A stretch of DNA of 64,000 bases from NCBI GenBank assembly GCA_900312665.1, contig ONZQ02000009.1:480420-544419 (forward strand), in the 5' to 3' direction. Position numbers and translations under genes: made by a program. Numbering within the stretch: the stretch's first letter is position 1; each line of letters opens with the position of its first letter. Source of the DNA: Cephalotrichum gorgonifer. Taxonomy: Eukaryota > Ascomycota > Sordariomycetes > Microascales > Microascaceae. This document shows positions 22,299 through 32,173 of this stretch, one piece after another. The notes under the pieces are model-generated. The model had not been told where the DNA came from. It saw only the letters and a program-made list of their open reading frames with translations, and searched no databases.

Positions 22299-22964
22299 TC
22301 AGGACATCACAATCCCATGCCTCCTCAGCAACCTCTCATAGACGGCAATAGTATCCCGCTGCCTCTCGATGACGGCCCTCTTCTCGTCGACCGCCCGGTG
22401 CGCACACTCAAACTTGTCCTGCCACGACCTCGCCAGCCTCTCAAACTCCTCGATCTGTGCCGCCACGGACTCCTTGACCTCGCGCCGGCACCCCCTCAGG
22501 AGCTCCCGTATCCGCACCGTCATACAGTCGTTGTCCCTCGCCACCCTCTCCACCTCGCGCCTCAGGCGCGACGCCTCCCTCGCGTGCTTGTCGGCCTGCG
22601 CGACCGCGTCCTCGAGGGAGCACTTCAGCGCCTCGTTGGCCTCGCAGAGCTCCCTCACCCTGCACGAGAGCTCCCTGTTCTCGCGCCTGAGGGAGTCCCT
22701 GGCCCCGGGGTCGTCGCAGGCCGCCAGCTTGTCGCTCTTCTTGCGGAGGGAGCGCTCGGCGCGGATGATGTCGTTCCAGTCGTCTACGGGGACGTGGAGG
22801 CAGTTCGCGTGCCGGTGGCAGATGCGGACGTCTGGGCGGCAGGGGGGGTCGTGGGTGTGGCGGCGGCGGTGGTGGTGGTGGTGATGGTGGGCGTTTGGGT
22901 CCTGGAGGCGGACGAAGTGGCTGGAACCCCCGCGGGTGGTCTCGACGAACACCTTGGTATGCAT
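22299..22964 (-). CDS. Hypothetical coiled-coil protein with natural polyhistidine tract
   Basis: Intronless frame of 221 residues. The N-terminal part reads FVETTRGGSSHFVRLQDPNA followed by a run of seven His then RRRH, and a small Cys/His cluster (CRPDVRICHRHANC) that could bind metal. From about residue 65 to the end the sequence is heavily charged with heptad-like Leu/Val spacing (LRRENRELSCRVRELCEANE), consistent with one long coiled coil. I do not recognise a named family. The GC-rich codon usage and uninterrupted frame support a real gene. No neighbour points to function. Confidence 0.7.
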   Translation of the reverse strand: MHTKVFVETTRGGSSHFVRLQDPNAHHHHHHHRRRHTHDPPCRPDVRICHRHANCLHVPVDDWNDIIRAERSLRKKSDKLAACDDPGARDSLRRENRELSCRVRELCEANEALKCSLEDAVAQADKHAREASRLRREVERVARDNDCMTVRIRELLRGCRREVKESVAAQIEEFERLARSWQDKFECAHRAVDEKRAVIERQRDTIAVYERLLRRHGIVMS

Positions 22965-25020
22965 GTCGCCGGCCGTGATCGGGGGTCCTCGGGGAGCGTT
23001 TCTGAAGTCCCGGGGCCTTGCGACCTGCGGGAGGTTTGAAGGCGGTTGGGAGCTCCTTTGGGGAAAGCGGGGGAGGGAGGAAGCTGGTCTGAAGTCGGAA
23101 CTTGAATGAAAAGCTTGACCCAGCTCCTTGTCTTTAAGTCTTTATCCCAGAGTAGGAGTAGAACGGGCGGGTAAACTTAGGATGACCAGAAAAGTTCACT
23201 TGTTGCCCTTTCAAGGTGTCTGATATAAGTCAAAGTAGCCAAATGCCGTAACTCAGAACACCTCGATGCAGGCAGCTCAAGTTTCCAGGAATGTCAGGTT
23301 CAAGTCAGGTTTCGTGTGATAAGAAAAGAAAGAATAGAAAGAGTCTCGGGACGAAGGCTTCCTTTTGCCGATTATATGTATCCCTCTCTAGAGAGAGCAT
23401 AGAAAGAAAAGCGGGTGGACGGGTTGGAATGGCGGGAGTGGGCTACCGCAGACAGGTGATCAAAGCAGACGACGGCATGGCGTGGACGATTTCAGAGTCA
23501 AGCTGGGCGGGCGTGGAATGTCCACTTACACGCTTGCCCTCCAACGGGCGGCTCTCTACCACGCCGAAACTGCAGGCCAACAAAGGTCATTGTAAAGATA
23601 GCAATACACTGAAGGCCTGCCCCAGTTCGGACAGGCACCAGGACTACGCTACGAGTCTATGGAGGCGAGAGGCGGTGCAAGGAAAGTTTATAAATGTGTT
23701 CTGGTGACGGGATAGGTCGCGTGTGAGCCACGAGGGTCAAGCATATGGCCCGTTGCCCCCAACACAGTCGGGCATCTAAGACGCACAGCACCGGTTCTTC
23801 ACTACGCGGCTAGCGAGGAGGAGAGGTAGAAAGGGTGGGGAGATGGAGAGGTGGACGGGTGCAGGTGGGAGGGTTGGTCATGTAACCATGTTCACAAAAT
23901 GGGAGGAATGAGACCTCGGGGGGGATGCTTGTTCCGGGCACGGGTCGTGGTGTCTCATTCGCAGGCTTCCTGGCCTTTGACGTCCATCTTGTGTGTGCGG
24001 GGAGAAGAGTAGAGTTATTCTTCCCGCTGCTCTTTGTCTCTTCAATGTCAGTGCTGGGGCCGCATCGAGCTCCCGAGTCCGGAAGCGGAAATGGAACCGG
24101 AAACTGAAACTGGAAATACTTATAAAAGTACCATACCATTCGCGCACTCGATAATATAGGGCAAAGGGGGGAAAGCATCCTCAAGGAGGAAGTGTTATAT
24201 CGAGGTTAAAACAAAAATCACATCCGAAGATAAATGATAGGGCCATTCAAAGATCCGATAATCGATCGGCTCGGGAGCATATGCACATCAAATATTTATG
24301 CAGGTCCAAGCTCCATGTCCCTTGCGTATCATATCATACCATTAAGCTAGGTTAGGCAGAAACGGGGGCGGGGTGGCGGGGTGGGAGACAGACTTGACCT
24401 GGTAAGAAAGATACTTGAATATTGTACGACGACCCAGACCAGGCCACCAACAACCACCACCAAGCAAGCAGCCCAATCCGGCACAGCCAGGTGACCCACT
24501 CCACACCACTCCACTTCACTCCACAAGCCACGATCCCTCCATAAAGTCACGAATTCCCTTGGAGTGTGACAGGTAGCGAAAGAGAGAAAGAGAGGAAGGA
24601 ATGTACCGGATCCCAAAATCTTGAAAGCAGCGGGAGCTCGACGCTTCCTCCCCATCCGGTGTCTCGCGTCCCTGGCATGGCCAGTTAGGACGGACGACGG
24701 CCGTATTCTACTAATACCTCCAGAGTAAGCTAGTTATTATGTAGTGGGCCCAGTCTTTAGAGGAATGCTCGTGTACTTGTACGCGGGCGTCTCATCCGCT
24801 TGGTATGCGGCCCGACCCGCGCGCGGTGTCTGCCCCCTTTACAGTTGAGCGATGCCTGTATCTGGTAGGCTGCCTCCAGAGCTCGACAGATTAACATCTC
24901 AGGAACTGGGGATTCTCTCGTCCTCAGAGGATAATAATCTTGTCGTAGTACCTACTAGCTCTCGTCCACGTCACTACAAACAAACAGCCGATTCTCTTTA
25001 CATATCTCCCTCACTCTCTC
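22965..25020. other. Gene-free region, about 2 kb
   Basis: Presumed promoter of the coiled-coil gene at its left end and 3' flank of the Cys/His-repeat gene at its right end. A 138-codon plus-strand frame (23291-23707) has no domain, repeat or codon bias. A GTGTACTTGTACGCG motif is at 24771-24785. Confidence 0.55.
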
Positions 25021-26769
25021 CTATATGGCAACCCCCCAGTTCGCCCACTGGTCCTGATACCCCATGTCCATATACCCCCTCCTCCTCCTATGCTCCCCAC
25101 AGTACCTATCCGATCCCCTCGCCGCGAACCTCCTGCACCCCTCGGCCCTGCACTGCATGTGCTCCTGACACCGCTGCGCCTCGGCCCCGGCCTCGGCCAT
25201 CTCCCTGCACGAGGGGTAGTGGCACGCGTGCTTCGCGCAGAAGGGCGAGGACGACGGGGACAAGGCCAGGGATAAGGACAAGGGCATGGTCGTGTGGAGC
25301 CACCTCGGCGCCGCGCAGTGCGGGAGCGCGCACTTGTGCGCGTCGCAGAGCGTCAGCGGGCTCAAGGCCGGGTTGCGGCAGTCGTGGGTCGCGCAGAGGT
25401 GGGCGGCGCAGAAGAGACGCTTCGGAGCCGCCCTCTTGGTGCACCCTGCCGACGCGCAGGCCGCAGCATCGTCTGGGGACGTTCAGGTTAAGATTTAGAG
25501 TAAGGAGGTGAGGGAAAAAGGGGGGGNNNNNNNNNNNNNNNNNNNNAAGGGGGGGGTTCAAGAGACAGACAAACGCGTAGGCTAGGTGTAGTAGGTAGTA
25601 GGGCCACTTACGATCTTCGCACTTCTCGAGAACCTTGTCTCCGACAACTAACCTGTCCTTCTCGCACCCGACAACAACGCACGGCTGATGCCGCCCGCAG
25701 TACTCATTACTCCCCTCCACCCCGCCCTCGCACCCCCTCCTCGCACAGACATGCTCGGCGCACCACTCCCCCCTCCTCCTCCGGAAGAAGCACCCCGGCC
25801 ACTTACACTCGTGGCTCTTGCAGAACGAGCCGCCCTCCGCGTCGTCGCTGCTGCTCCTCCTCCCGCACCCCGCCTCGAGGCACGAGTGCGCCGGGCACGC
25901 CTCGTCGCCCGCCCTCCTGTCCCTGGGACACCCTTCGGACCGGCAGTAGTGCATCCCGCAGAAGGGCGCCACGGCCCCGCTCTCCCGGATGTGGCACAGG
26001 CGCGCGCAGCCGTCCGCGAGGCAGACGCGGTGCCGGTCGCAGTAGCTCGCGTGCGACCCGGGGTCACCGTCACCCGAGGCGAGCGCCGTGCAGTTGTCGC
26101 CGGCGCAGGTGTGCGCAGGGCAGTAGGGCCCTAGAGGGGTCTTCTCGTTGCGGCAGGCCGGCTGAGGGCAACGGTGGGAGAGGCAGTATCTCAGGTCCGT
26201 CTCTGTTTCCGGGTTCGTGGCGCGCTGCTTGTTGCAGTTCTCGCTGGGGCAGTTGTCTAGACTCTGGTTAGGTCTTCGTCTTGGTCTTGCCTCGGTAGGG
26301 TGGGGGATAGGGGCGGGGATGGAGGTACGGAGTTGGGCGCAGTATTTATATTTGTTGGCGTCTAGATCCTTGACGTAGTTCAGACACCGCGTCCCCCCGA
26401 ACCTGGCCGTACACCGAATATCTGCTCCTCATCGTCAGCTCCAGCCACAGCACCTCCTTTCCCCCCTTCCCTTCCTACTATCCCCTTCGTATTCCGCCCC
26501 CCCTTTCTCCTTCTTCTCTCCCAGGGATAGCGGGGCAAGGGGGACGGCTACTCACGATTCTGGCAATACCGGAACCCCCCCATCGTCGCAGTCATACATG
26601 GCATGCCCCCCTCACTCTTCATGCACTGATGGCCCGCACAGAAGCGACACTTCATCTTTAGGCCCCCGACCATGACATCCGCCACGCGATAGCGGCATTT
26701 CCAGTTGTTGACGGTCCAGGCGCAGCGGGGAGGCTGCTGGGAGGCTTCTCGCCGTCTTCGATGAGACAT
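25021..26769 (-). CDS. Cys/His-repeat protein, about 17 tandem CxxH-type units
   Basis: Three exons (26769-26556, 26421-25612, 25472-25021) give 491 residues. Almost the whole chain is a tandem array of short units with the pattern C-x(7-24)-C-x2-H-x(1,2)-C, typically ending YCxxHxC and starting again after three residues with a G-C pair (for example YCPAHTC, FCGMHYC, FCKSHEC, WCAEHVC, YCGRHQPC). I count about 17 units; units 3 and 12 are imperfect. The spacing suggests serial zinc-binding knuckles, but I cannot name the family. There is no signal peptide or membrane segment, so a cytosolic or nuclear protein is likely. The last intron contains a 20-N assembly gap. Splicing across it (C|AC, branch CTTAAC) keeps the repeat phase, so the coding sequence appears complete. 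Confidence 0.72.
25527..25546. other. Assembly gap of 20 N in an intron
   Basis: Twenty ambiguous bases flanked on both sides by AAGGGGGG-like G runs. The gap lies inside the last intron of the Cys/His-repeat gene, so the intron length is uncertain but the exons are intact. Confidence 0.95.
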
Positions 26770-27799
26770 GCTCCCTCTTTCCTCTTCCTTTGTTTGTGGG
26801 CCCGAGGCAGCTGGAGAGATAGGGTAGTGGATGGGGTGGATAAGTATGTAAGTTCGGAGCGCCTTATATGGGACCTAATGTGTTTAGATGACCAGTCCAA
26901 CCCTGAGAGAGATAGAGAGGGGGATTCACGGGTGTTCCGGCGTCCTGCATGGCTCTTAGTCTTCCATGTAGTACATGGCGCCTCCATGCAGGCTGCCTAA
27001 GTTGGATGGAATGACTTCGTCCTCAACGACGACACGAGGGGCGCATTTTGTTTGCACCCCTCCCATGTGACTCATGTCGAGAAAGTGGAGGGGAAAACGG
27101 TGTTTGTGCTTCACGAGGGGGCATGAACACGCCTTCGCCCATCGAAAGTTGTTTGCTCGGGATACTAAGTTTGTGCAACACCTCGTACGTCCATCTTCAC
27201 TGCCAGAGTTCCCGTCGGATATGCCTCTCCCTCGCGAAGATGTCGGCGAGGGGATGGGACTGGGGAGTACGAATAGGTGAATAAGTGCTGTCTTTCGCCA
27301 GCTACACCCGCGGGATCTCATCTTAGAACCACATCAAAGTCAATCATGAGCCATACATTACTACTCCCTAACGATCCCATAACGCAATCTCACAGCTAAC
27401 CAATTATTCTCATTTCAGCTGTAAAACTCCGTGACTGTTCTCCTTGGTTCTACCATGTCTCCCGTGCGCCCGAACTCCAAACCGCTTCCTCGACCACCAC
27501 CCTCCTCCCACCCCCAACGAAAAGAGCGTACGTATGTATATGGGGTAGCACAAAACATCAAGACAAAACAACGCTGTTCCACAACGCCCCCGGTCACCCC
27601 CTCTCCCATTTCGTCCCCCTTGTCCAGACGTCTTAGAACTGGCATTACGCCTCATGTCAAGAGGCATCGGAAGAAGCAGCCTCTCCCGTCCTCTCTCCAC
27701 CCGACACCTAAATTGATACAGGCAACTCTCTCCTCGTACGACCGAGAGCCCCCCTCGTCCGGATAACAGCTCTGCGCAACGCCCGTATCCTCGAGGGCC
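26770..27799. other. Intergenic region upstream of the Cys/His-repeat gene
   Basis: About 1 kb between the start of the Cys/His gene and the 3' end of the TRF-like gene. Several frames under 125 codons on both strands show no recognisable domain. Confidence 0.55.
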
Positions 27800-30700
27800 C
27801 TAACTCCTCGTGTCCCTCGCCATCTCGGCCCGCAACTTTTCCAGAAGTCCCGAGTTCGTCGCCTCCGCCTCCGTCACCCTCGAGAACAGGTTCGCCGGTA
27901 TGGTGGACGGGAACGACTGTGATAGAGTCATGGGCGTCGATCTCGCGCTCTGGTGCGCTTGCAACTGGGCGAGAGCCGACGCTGGCGGCGTGGGACTTGA
28001 CGCCGGTGGATTGGACACTGGAGGCTGCGTCCTCGCCGACGGGGTGGCGTTGGATGCGGTCTGTGTCTTTACCGTAGCTGTGGAAGGTGCGGCAGTCGTG
28101 GCGGGAGCTTGCGCTTGTGTTGTAGGGGCTGGGCTAGGCATAGCCGTAGACTTCGTCGTTGAGGAAGGGGCAGCTGTTGCGGCCGTAGGCGTGAATGCCT
28201 GACCTGATACCCCCGGACTAGCCGATATTCGTGCCTGGGCTTGGTTTTGTCCCTGGGGTTGTACCGGCAGTTGTGGCCGGGGCTGCGGAGAGGAGCTGGC
28301 CTGTAATCGCGCTTGAGCTACCTGGGCCTGAGTCTGGTGGGTCTGGTGGACTTGATGGGCTTGGTGGGCTTGGTGCACCTGATGAGCTTGAGGAGCCTGA
28401 GGAGCCGGAGCCCAATGCTGACCTTGGCCCTGGCTTGCATTTTGAAACCCGGTGGTAGCCCCGTTTCGGACCTGGGCTTGTGCTTGAGCCGGGGCCTGAC
28501 TCGACATACGAGGAGTAGGCGTTCCCATAGACGAAATAGCAGATGCCCTGGCCAACTCCTGCAGCGCGGCAACGGTCCCATCGCTGGGGCGGTTATGTGG
28601 TTGTGACTGTGCTACCGGTGCTGAGGTGGCGCCCCCGTGCATAGACGCCGGTGTCGGACCAGCCATGGGGGTAGAATTCGGCGTCATTGCGTGCGGCTCC
28701 TTGGCCGCCGTTGTGGTAGACAATGACGGGTGAGCCGCTTGAATAGGCCTCTGGGCCGACTGTGCTTGGCCCTGTGCCATGGCCGGAGTGGTAATCTGCG
28801 CGGCCAGCGCCGCCTGCGCGGGCGTCACGACTCCCGTATGTGGTGGCCTCACAGCACCTCCCTGACCCGCTTGGACATGGGGCGAGCTCTGCATCTGCCC
28901 AGGGAGCGCCGCCATGGCGCCTTGCGCCTTCACCTGCTCCTCCTCGCGACTAAGTCTCGCCCTCTCCTCCGCCTCCTTGCGGGCAGCCTGGTTCGGTGCC
29001 CGTGTCTTGAGTTCACCCGTAACGGCTGAGAGGTAATACGGCATCTCAGACTGCGTCTTGAGAAAGAATAGCTTCAGGTTGCGAGCTTTATCCTTCAGCT
29101 GCACCTGAGTCCGATCCTTCAGCACGTCCGAAATGGTACCGTTGGGGCCGAAGAGACTCAGGATTTGACTCCAGTGTGGGCCCTTCACCATGTCGAGACC
29201 CGTCATGAGCGCCTTTTCCTCTTCGGGCGTCCAGGGCCGACGCGTTGAGTGGATGCCTTCCCTCCGCGTGTGCGTCGCTGACTTCGAAAGCGCCGCTTGT
29301 CGGGCCTTGTCGTACAGCATCGACGTCGGGCACGTCTGGTTGGGTGGTAGTTCTCCTGGGGCAAGCGGCTGCTCCGTGGGCTGGCCCTGCCCGGTCATTT
29401 GATTAGGGGCGTCGCCAATGGGATGAGGAGGGCGAGGCACGTGGCCCTGGGGATGCCCTGGAATAGGGACATGGGGAGCGCCCGGAGGTGCTGGGTTAGG
29501 CGTTTGCGGAGTGGCTGATCCTCGTTGGGTATACATGGGCTGCTGGCCCTGGGTAGCCTTGTTTAGAAGGTAGAGGTTCTGGGCCGTGGAGTCAAGAGGT
29601 ACGGGGGGAGGGAGTGGCGTCGGAGGAAGAGACGCCCTGGCGATTTCGGCTTCGCGAGATGCTATCTTCTGGTTCATAAACTCCTTTAGGCGGTCGATGT
29701 CGGCTCTTAACTGCTCGCCGAGCTCCACAGGCGCGCTCACGGGTGTAGGTGGAGTTGAGGTGTTCGTCAGACCGGCCTGCAGGCTTTGGCTTTGTGTGGC
29801 ACTATTTGATGTTGCTAAGGCCTGCACATTTGCTTCTGAAGCCGGTAGTTCTGAGGTGGCTGAGGTGGCAGGGGTAGCTTGGGCGTCGGAGTCTACAGTA
29901 ATGGAAGCGGCCAAGTCATCGATCAGCTTGGTAGTTCGCTGCCAATAGTCGTCATCGTCCTGGTATGCTAAACTCCGGGGTTCGGCAGGTCCCTTTCCAG
30001 CGGTCCTGGAACTGAAGACAAGCGTCTGGCAGTGATCCGAGTGAGCGACCAACTCTCCATGCATATAAGACCCGAGCTGCCTCAATAGGCTGTCAAGGGG
30101 ATATCTCTCAGCAAGAGTCAGGGCTATATATCGCGTGAGCATGACACAATCCATTACGGAGACAAAGGCCGGTGCCCGAACACTTACTGTTGCCGCCACT
30201 CTCCTCGAACTCGTGCAGTAAGAGTGACATTCGTATCTCCGCCGAAGTCACCATGGCCGTTTCCTCATTAAAGTTCTCCATGTTCCAGCAACGCTCCTGC
30301 AGTTTTGCTTGAAGGCCGCCCAGGAAAACCTCTTGGAGGACGTCCGCCGGAGGCTTCTCCTTGTCGCCCTCAGTAAGGAGATATAGCGCCAGCTGCGTTT
30401 TTAACTCCAATAGAATATTCGAATGGTCGAGTGTAAACTTTCTTGTCCCGTAAACAAACACCCGGTAGAACCTCTCATGGAGGGATGGCAAACACGACTC
30501 GTCTTCCGAGAACAGGTCGATGGCGAATCTTGCGAGGTTCGCCAACCTCACTGTTTTCCGGTGCTTCTGGTCCCCCAGACCCATCCTTGACCACTCTAGC
30601 AAGTCCTCCGTCGCCGAGAAATTCCTCCACGCTTGCTCGAACTGGGCGACCTTGAAGCTGTATGAGGCGTAGACTTCAGACTCAAAGTCACGGAGGGCGT

Positions 30701-31496
30701 CTATCACCTCCTCGAAGGGCTCCTGCGAGAGCCACTCGAGAACTTGGACCGCCTGGATCCCCAGAAGTTGCATATTCATGCCGCGTAAGGCCTGCCCTGG
30801 CGCCTCTAACATTCTCCGTCGCTTTCGTGGCGGGGCGGGGGTGGCCGCTGGTGCTTCTGTATTCGCCATCTGCACATCAGGGGTCGCGTTGTCCTTCGCT
30901 GGTCCCGGTGATGCGGAATACTTGCCCGACTCGAGATTGACGGACGGCGACTTCTCGATGGAGGGTATGGGCGCCGCGGCAGCAATTGGGGTGTCGGTAG
31001 TTGTCGGAGTAGCCATCGGGGCGGGAATGGGAGTGTGAGCCGGCGCGGGCGAGGGAGTGGGCGGTGCGAGGGCACCCGAAGCCATGGGCGCGGCGCTCAT
31101 TGAATCTATAACTGGGGCAGTGGGTGGGAGTGATTCGGCAGTCGTTGTAGGCGTGACGGAAGGAGGAGGAGGAGCCGTAGTTGGTTGACTTGGAGGGGAG
31201 GCGGGCATTATCGCACCAGCTGAGGAGGTTACAGAGGTCTCGACAGGTTCGGAACTTGGTACTAAGCTGGTCTCGTCGCCCGGCTCCATCTTTATGCGTT
31301 TCGCCGTGGGTATCTCTGACTCCAAGCTTGCCCGTCGCTTCGTCGGGGACGGCGGGTTCGTAAAGGGGTCGAGGTCTGGTGGGAGCGGAGTCGCATCTGG
31401 CTGCGGCACCGTTGGCTGGACGGCACCCTCCCGGACGACATCGCTATTAGAACCTAGAGACCCCACTAGCGACTCTAATAGCGCGGCCTCCGACAT
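27800..31496 (-). CDS. TRF-like telomere-repeat-binding protein (TRFH plus Myb telobox)
   Basis: Two exons (31496-30188, 30123-27800) encode 1210 residues. A disordered Pro/Thr-rich N-terminus with a basic cluster (PPRKRRRML) precedes a helical region from about residue 240 (AVQVLEWLSQEPFEEVIDAL) that matches the TRF dimerisation domain of fungal Tbf1/Taz1-type proteins and runs through the exon junction. A single Myb domain at about 730-785 (RRPWTPEEEKALMTGLDMVK) ends in QLKDKARNLK, a variant of the telobox VDLKDKxRN. The remaining 400 residues are Gln/Ala/Pro-rich. Such proteins bind TTAGGG repeats at telomeres or in promoters. The intron at 30187-30124 is needed to join the two halves of the TRFH region; each exon on its own would encode only one domain. 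Confidence 0.87.
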
Positions 31497-32173
31497 CTTG
31501 ATGAAGGCCAGCCGCGAAGGCGTGTATAGGTTCTAGGGTGGTTGGCGGATAATCGCGGGGTTAGGTGGATTCGTCCCATCGTGGACCCGCCCAGCGCGGG
31601 TGAAGGGTGTTTTGGACGCAGCAGAATAGTCTCTATGATCTAGAAGGACCCGGAAACTCTTGGAAGTAGAGAATCGTCTTTTCAACAGCGGTGGCGGTCC
31701 TCAATCTTGCTCGGACGAAGCTACAAGCTGCTTTTGGGGGGTTGACTGATAGACGATAAGAAAATTGAAAGCGGTCACGGAAAGAAATTTTGCCCATTCG
31801 CTGGCTGGCTTCGAGACAGCGTAGGCACTGTGGTACTAAATATTTTCCCCAGCCCCACCGGGAGAAACTCAACTCACATGCTCCTCGGTCCGCATGCAAA
31901 CAGAGAGGCTCATTTCTGTTGATAATATAACAGGACAAGTAAATCTATTTTGATACAGTTTATGGAAATTTATCATGAACATTTATGACAAGGTTTTCTA
32001 CAGATAAACAAACAGTCTTTACCTAAATGCCATGTGGTTCGCGTGAGTGTCGCGGCGGCGGAGAGCAATGGTGAGGAGTATACAGGTTTGTATATTCATA
32101 TAATTCATGCGTCCAACGCTAACCCATAAACAACTCGCAGTCCATAGCCCACACAAACATCCCATGCCGTGGC
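31497..32173. other. Intergenic region between TRF-like and SEC21 genes
   Basis: Promoter side of the TRF-like gene and 3' flank of the gamma-COP gene. It becomes AT-rich around 31930-32000. No gene seen. Confidence 0.6.

Noticed and set aside
23291..23707. 138-codon frame in the gene-free region
   Set aside because: No domain, no codon bias, no splice context and no neighbouring exon.
25106..25972. 288-codon frame running through the N gap
   Set aside because: Continuation across the gap leaves the Cys/His repeat phase; the spliced model keeps it.
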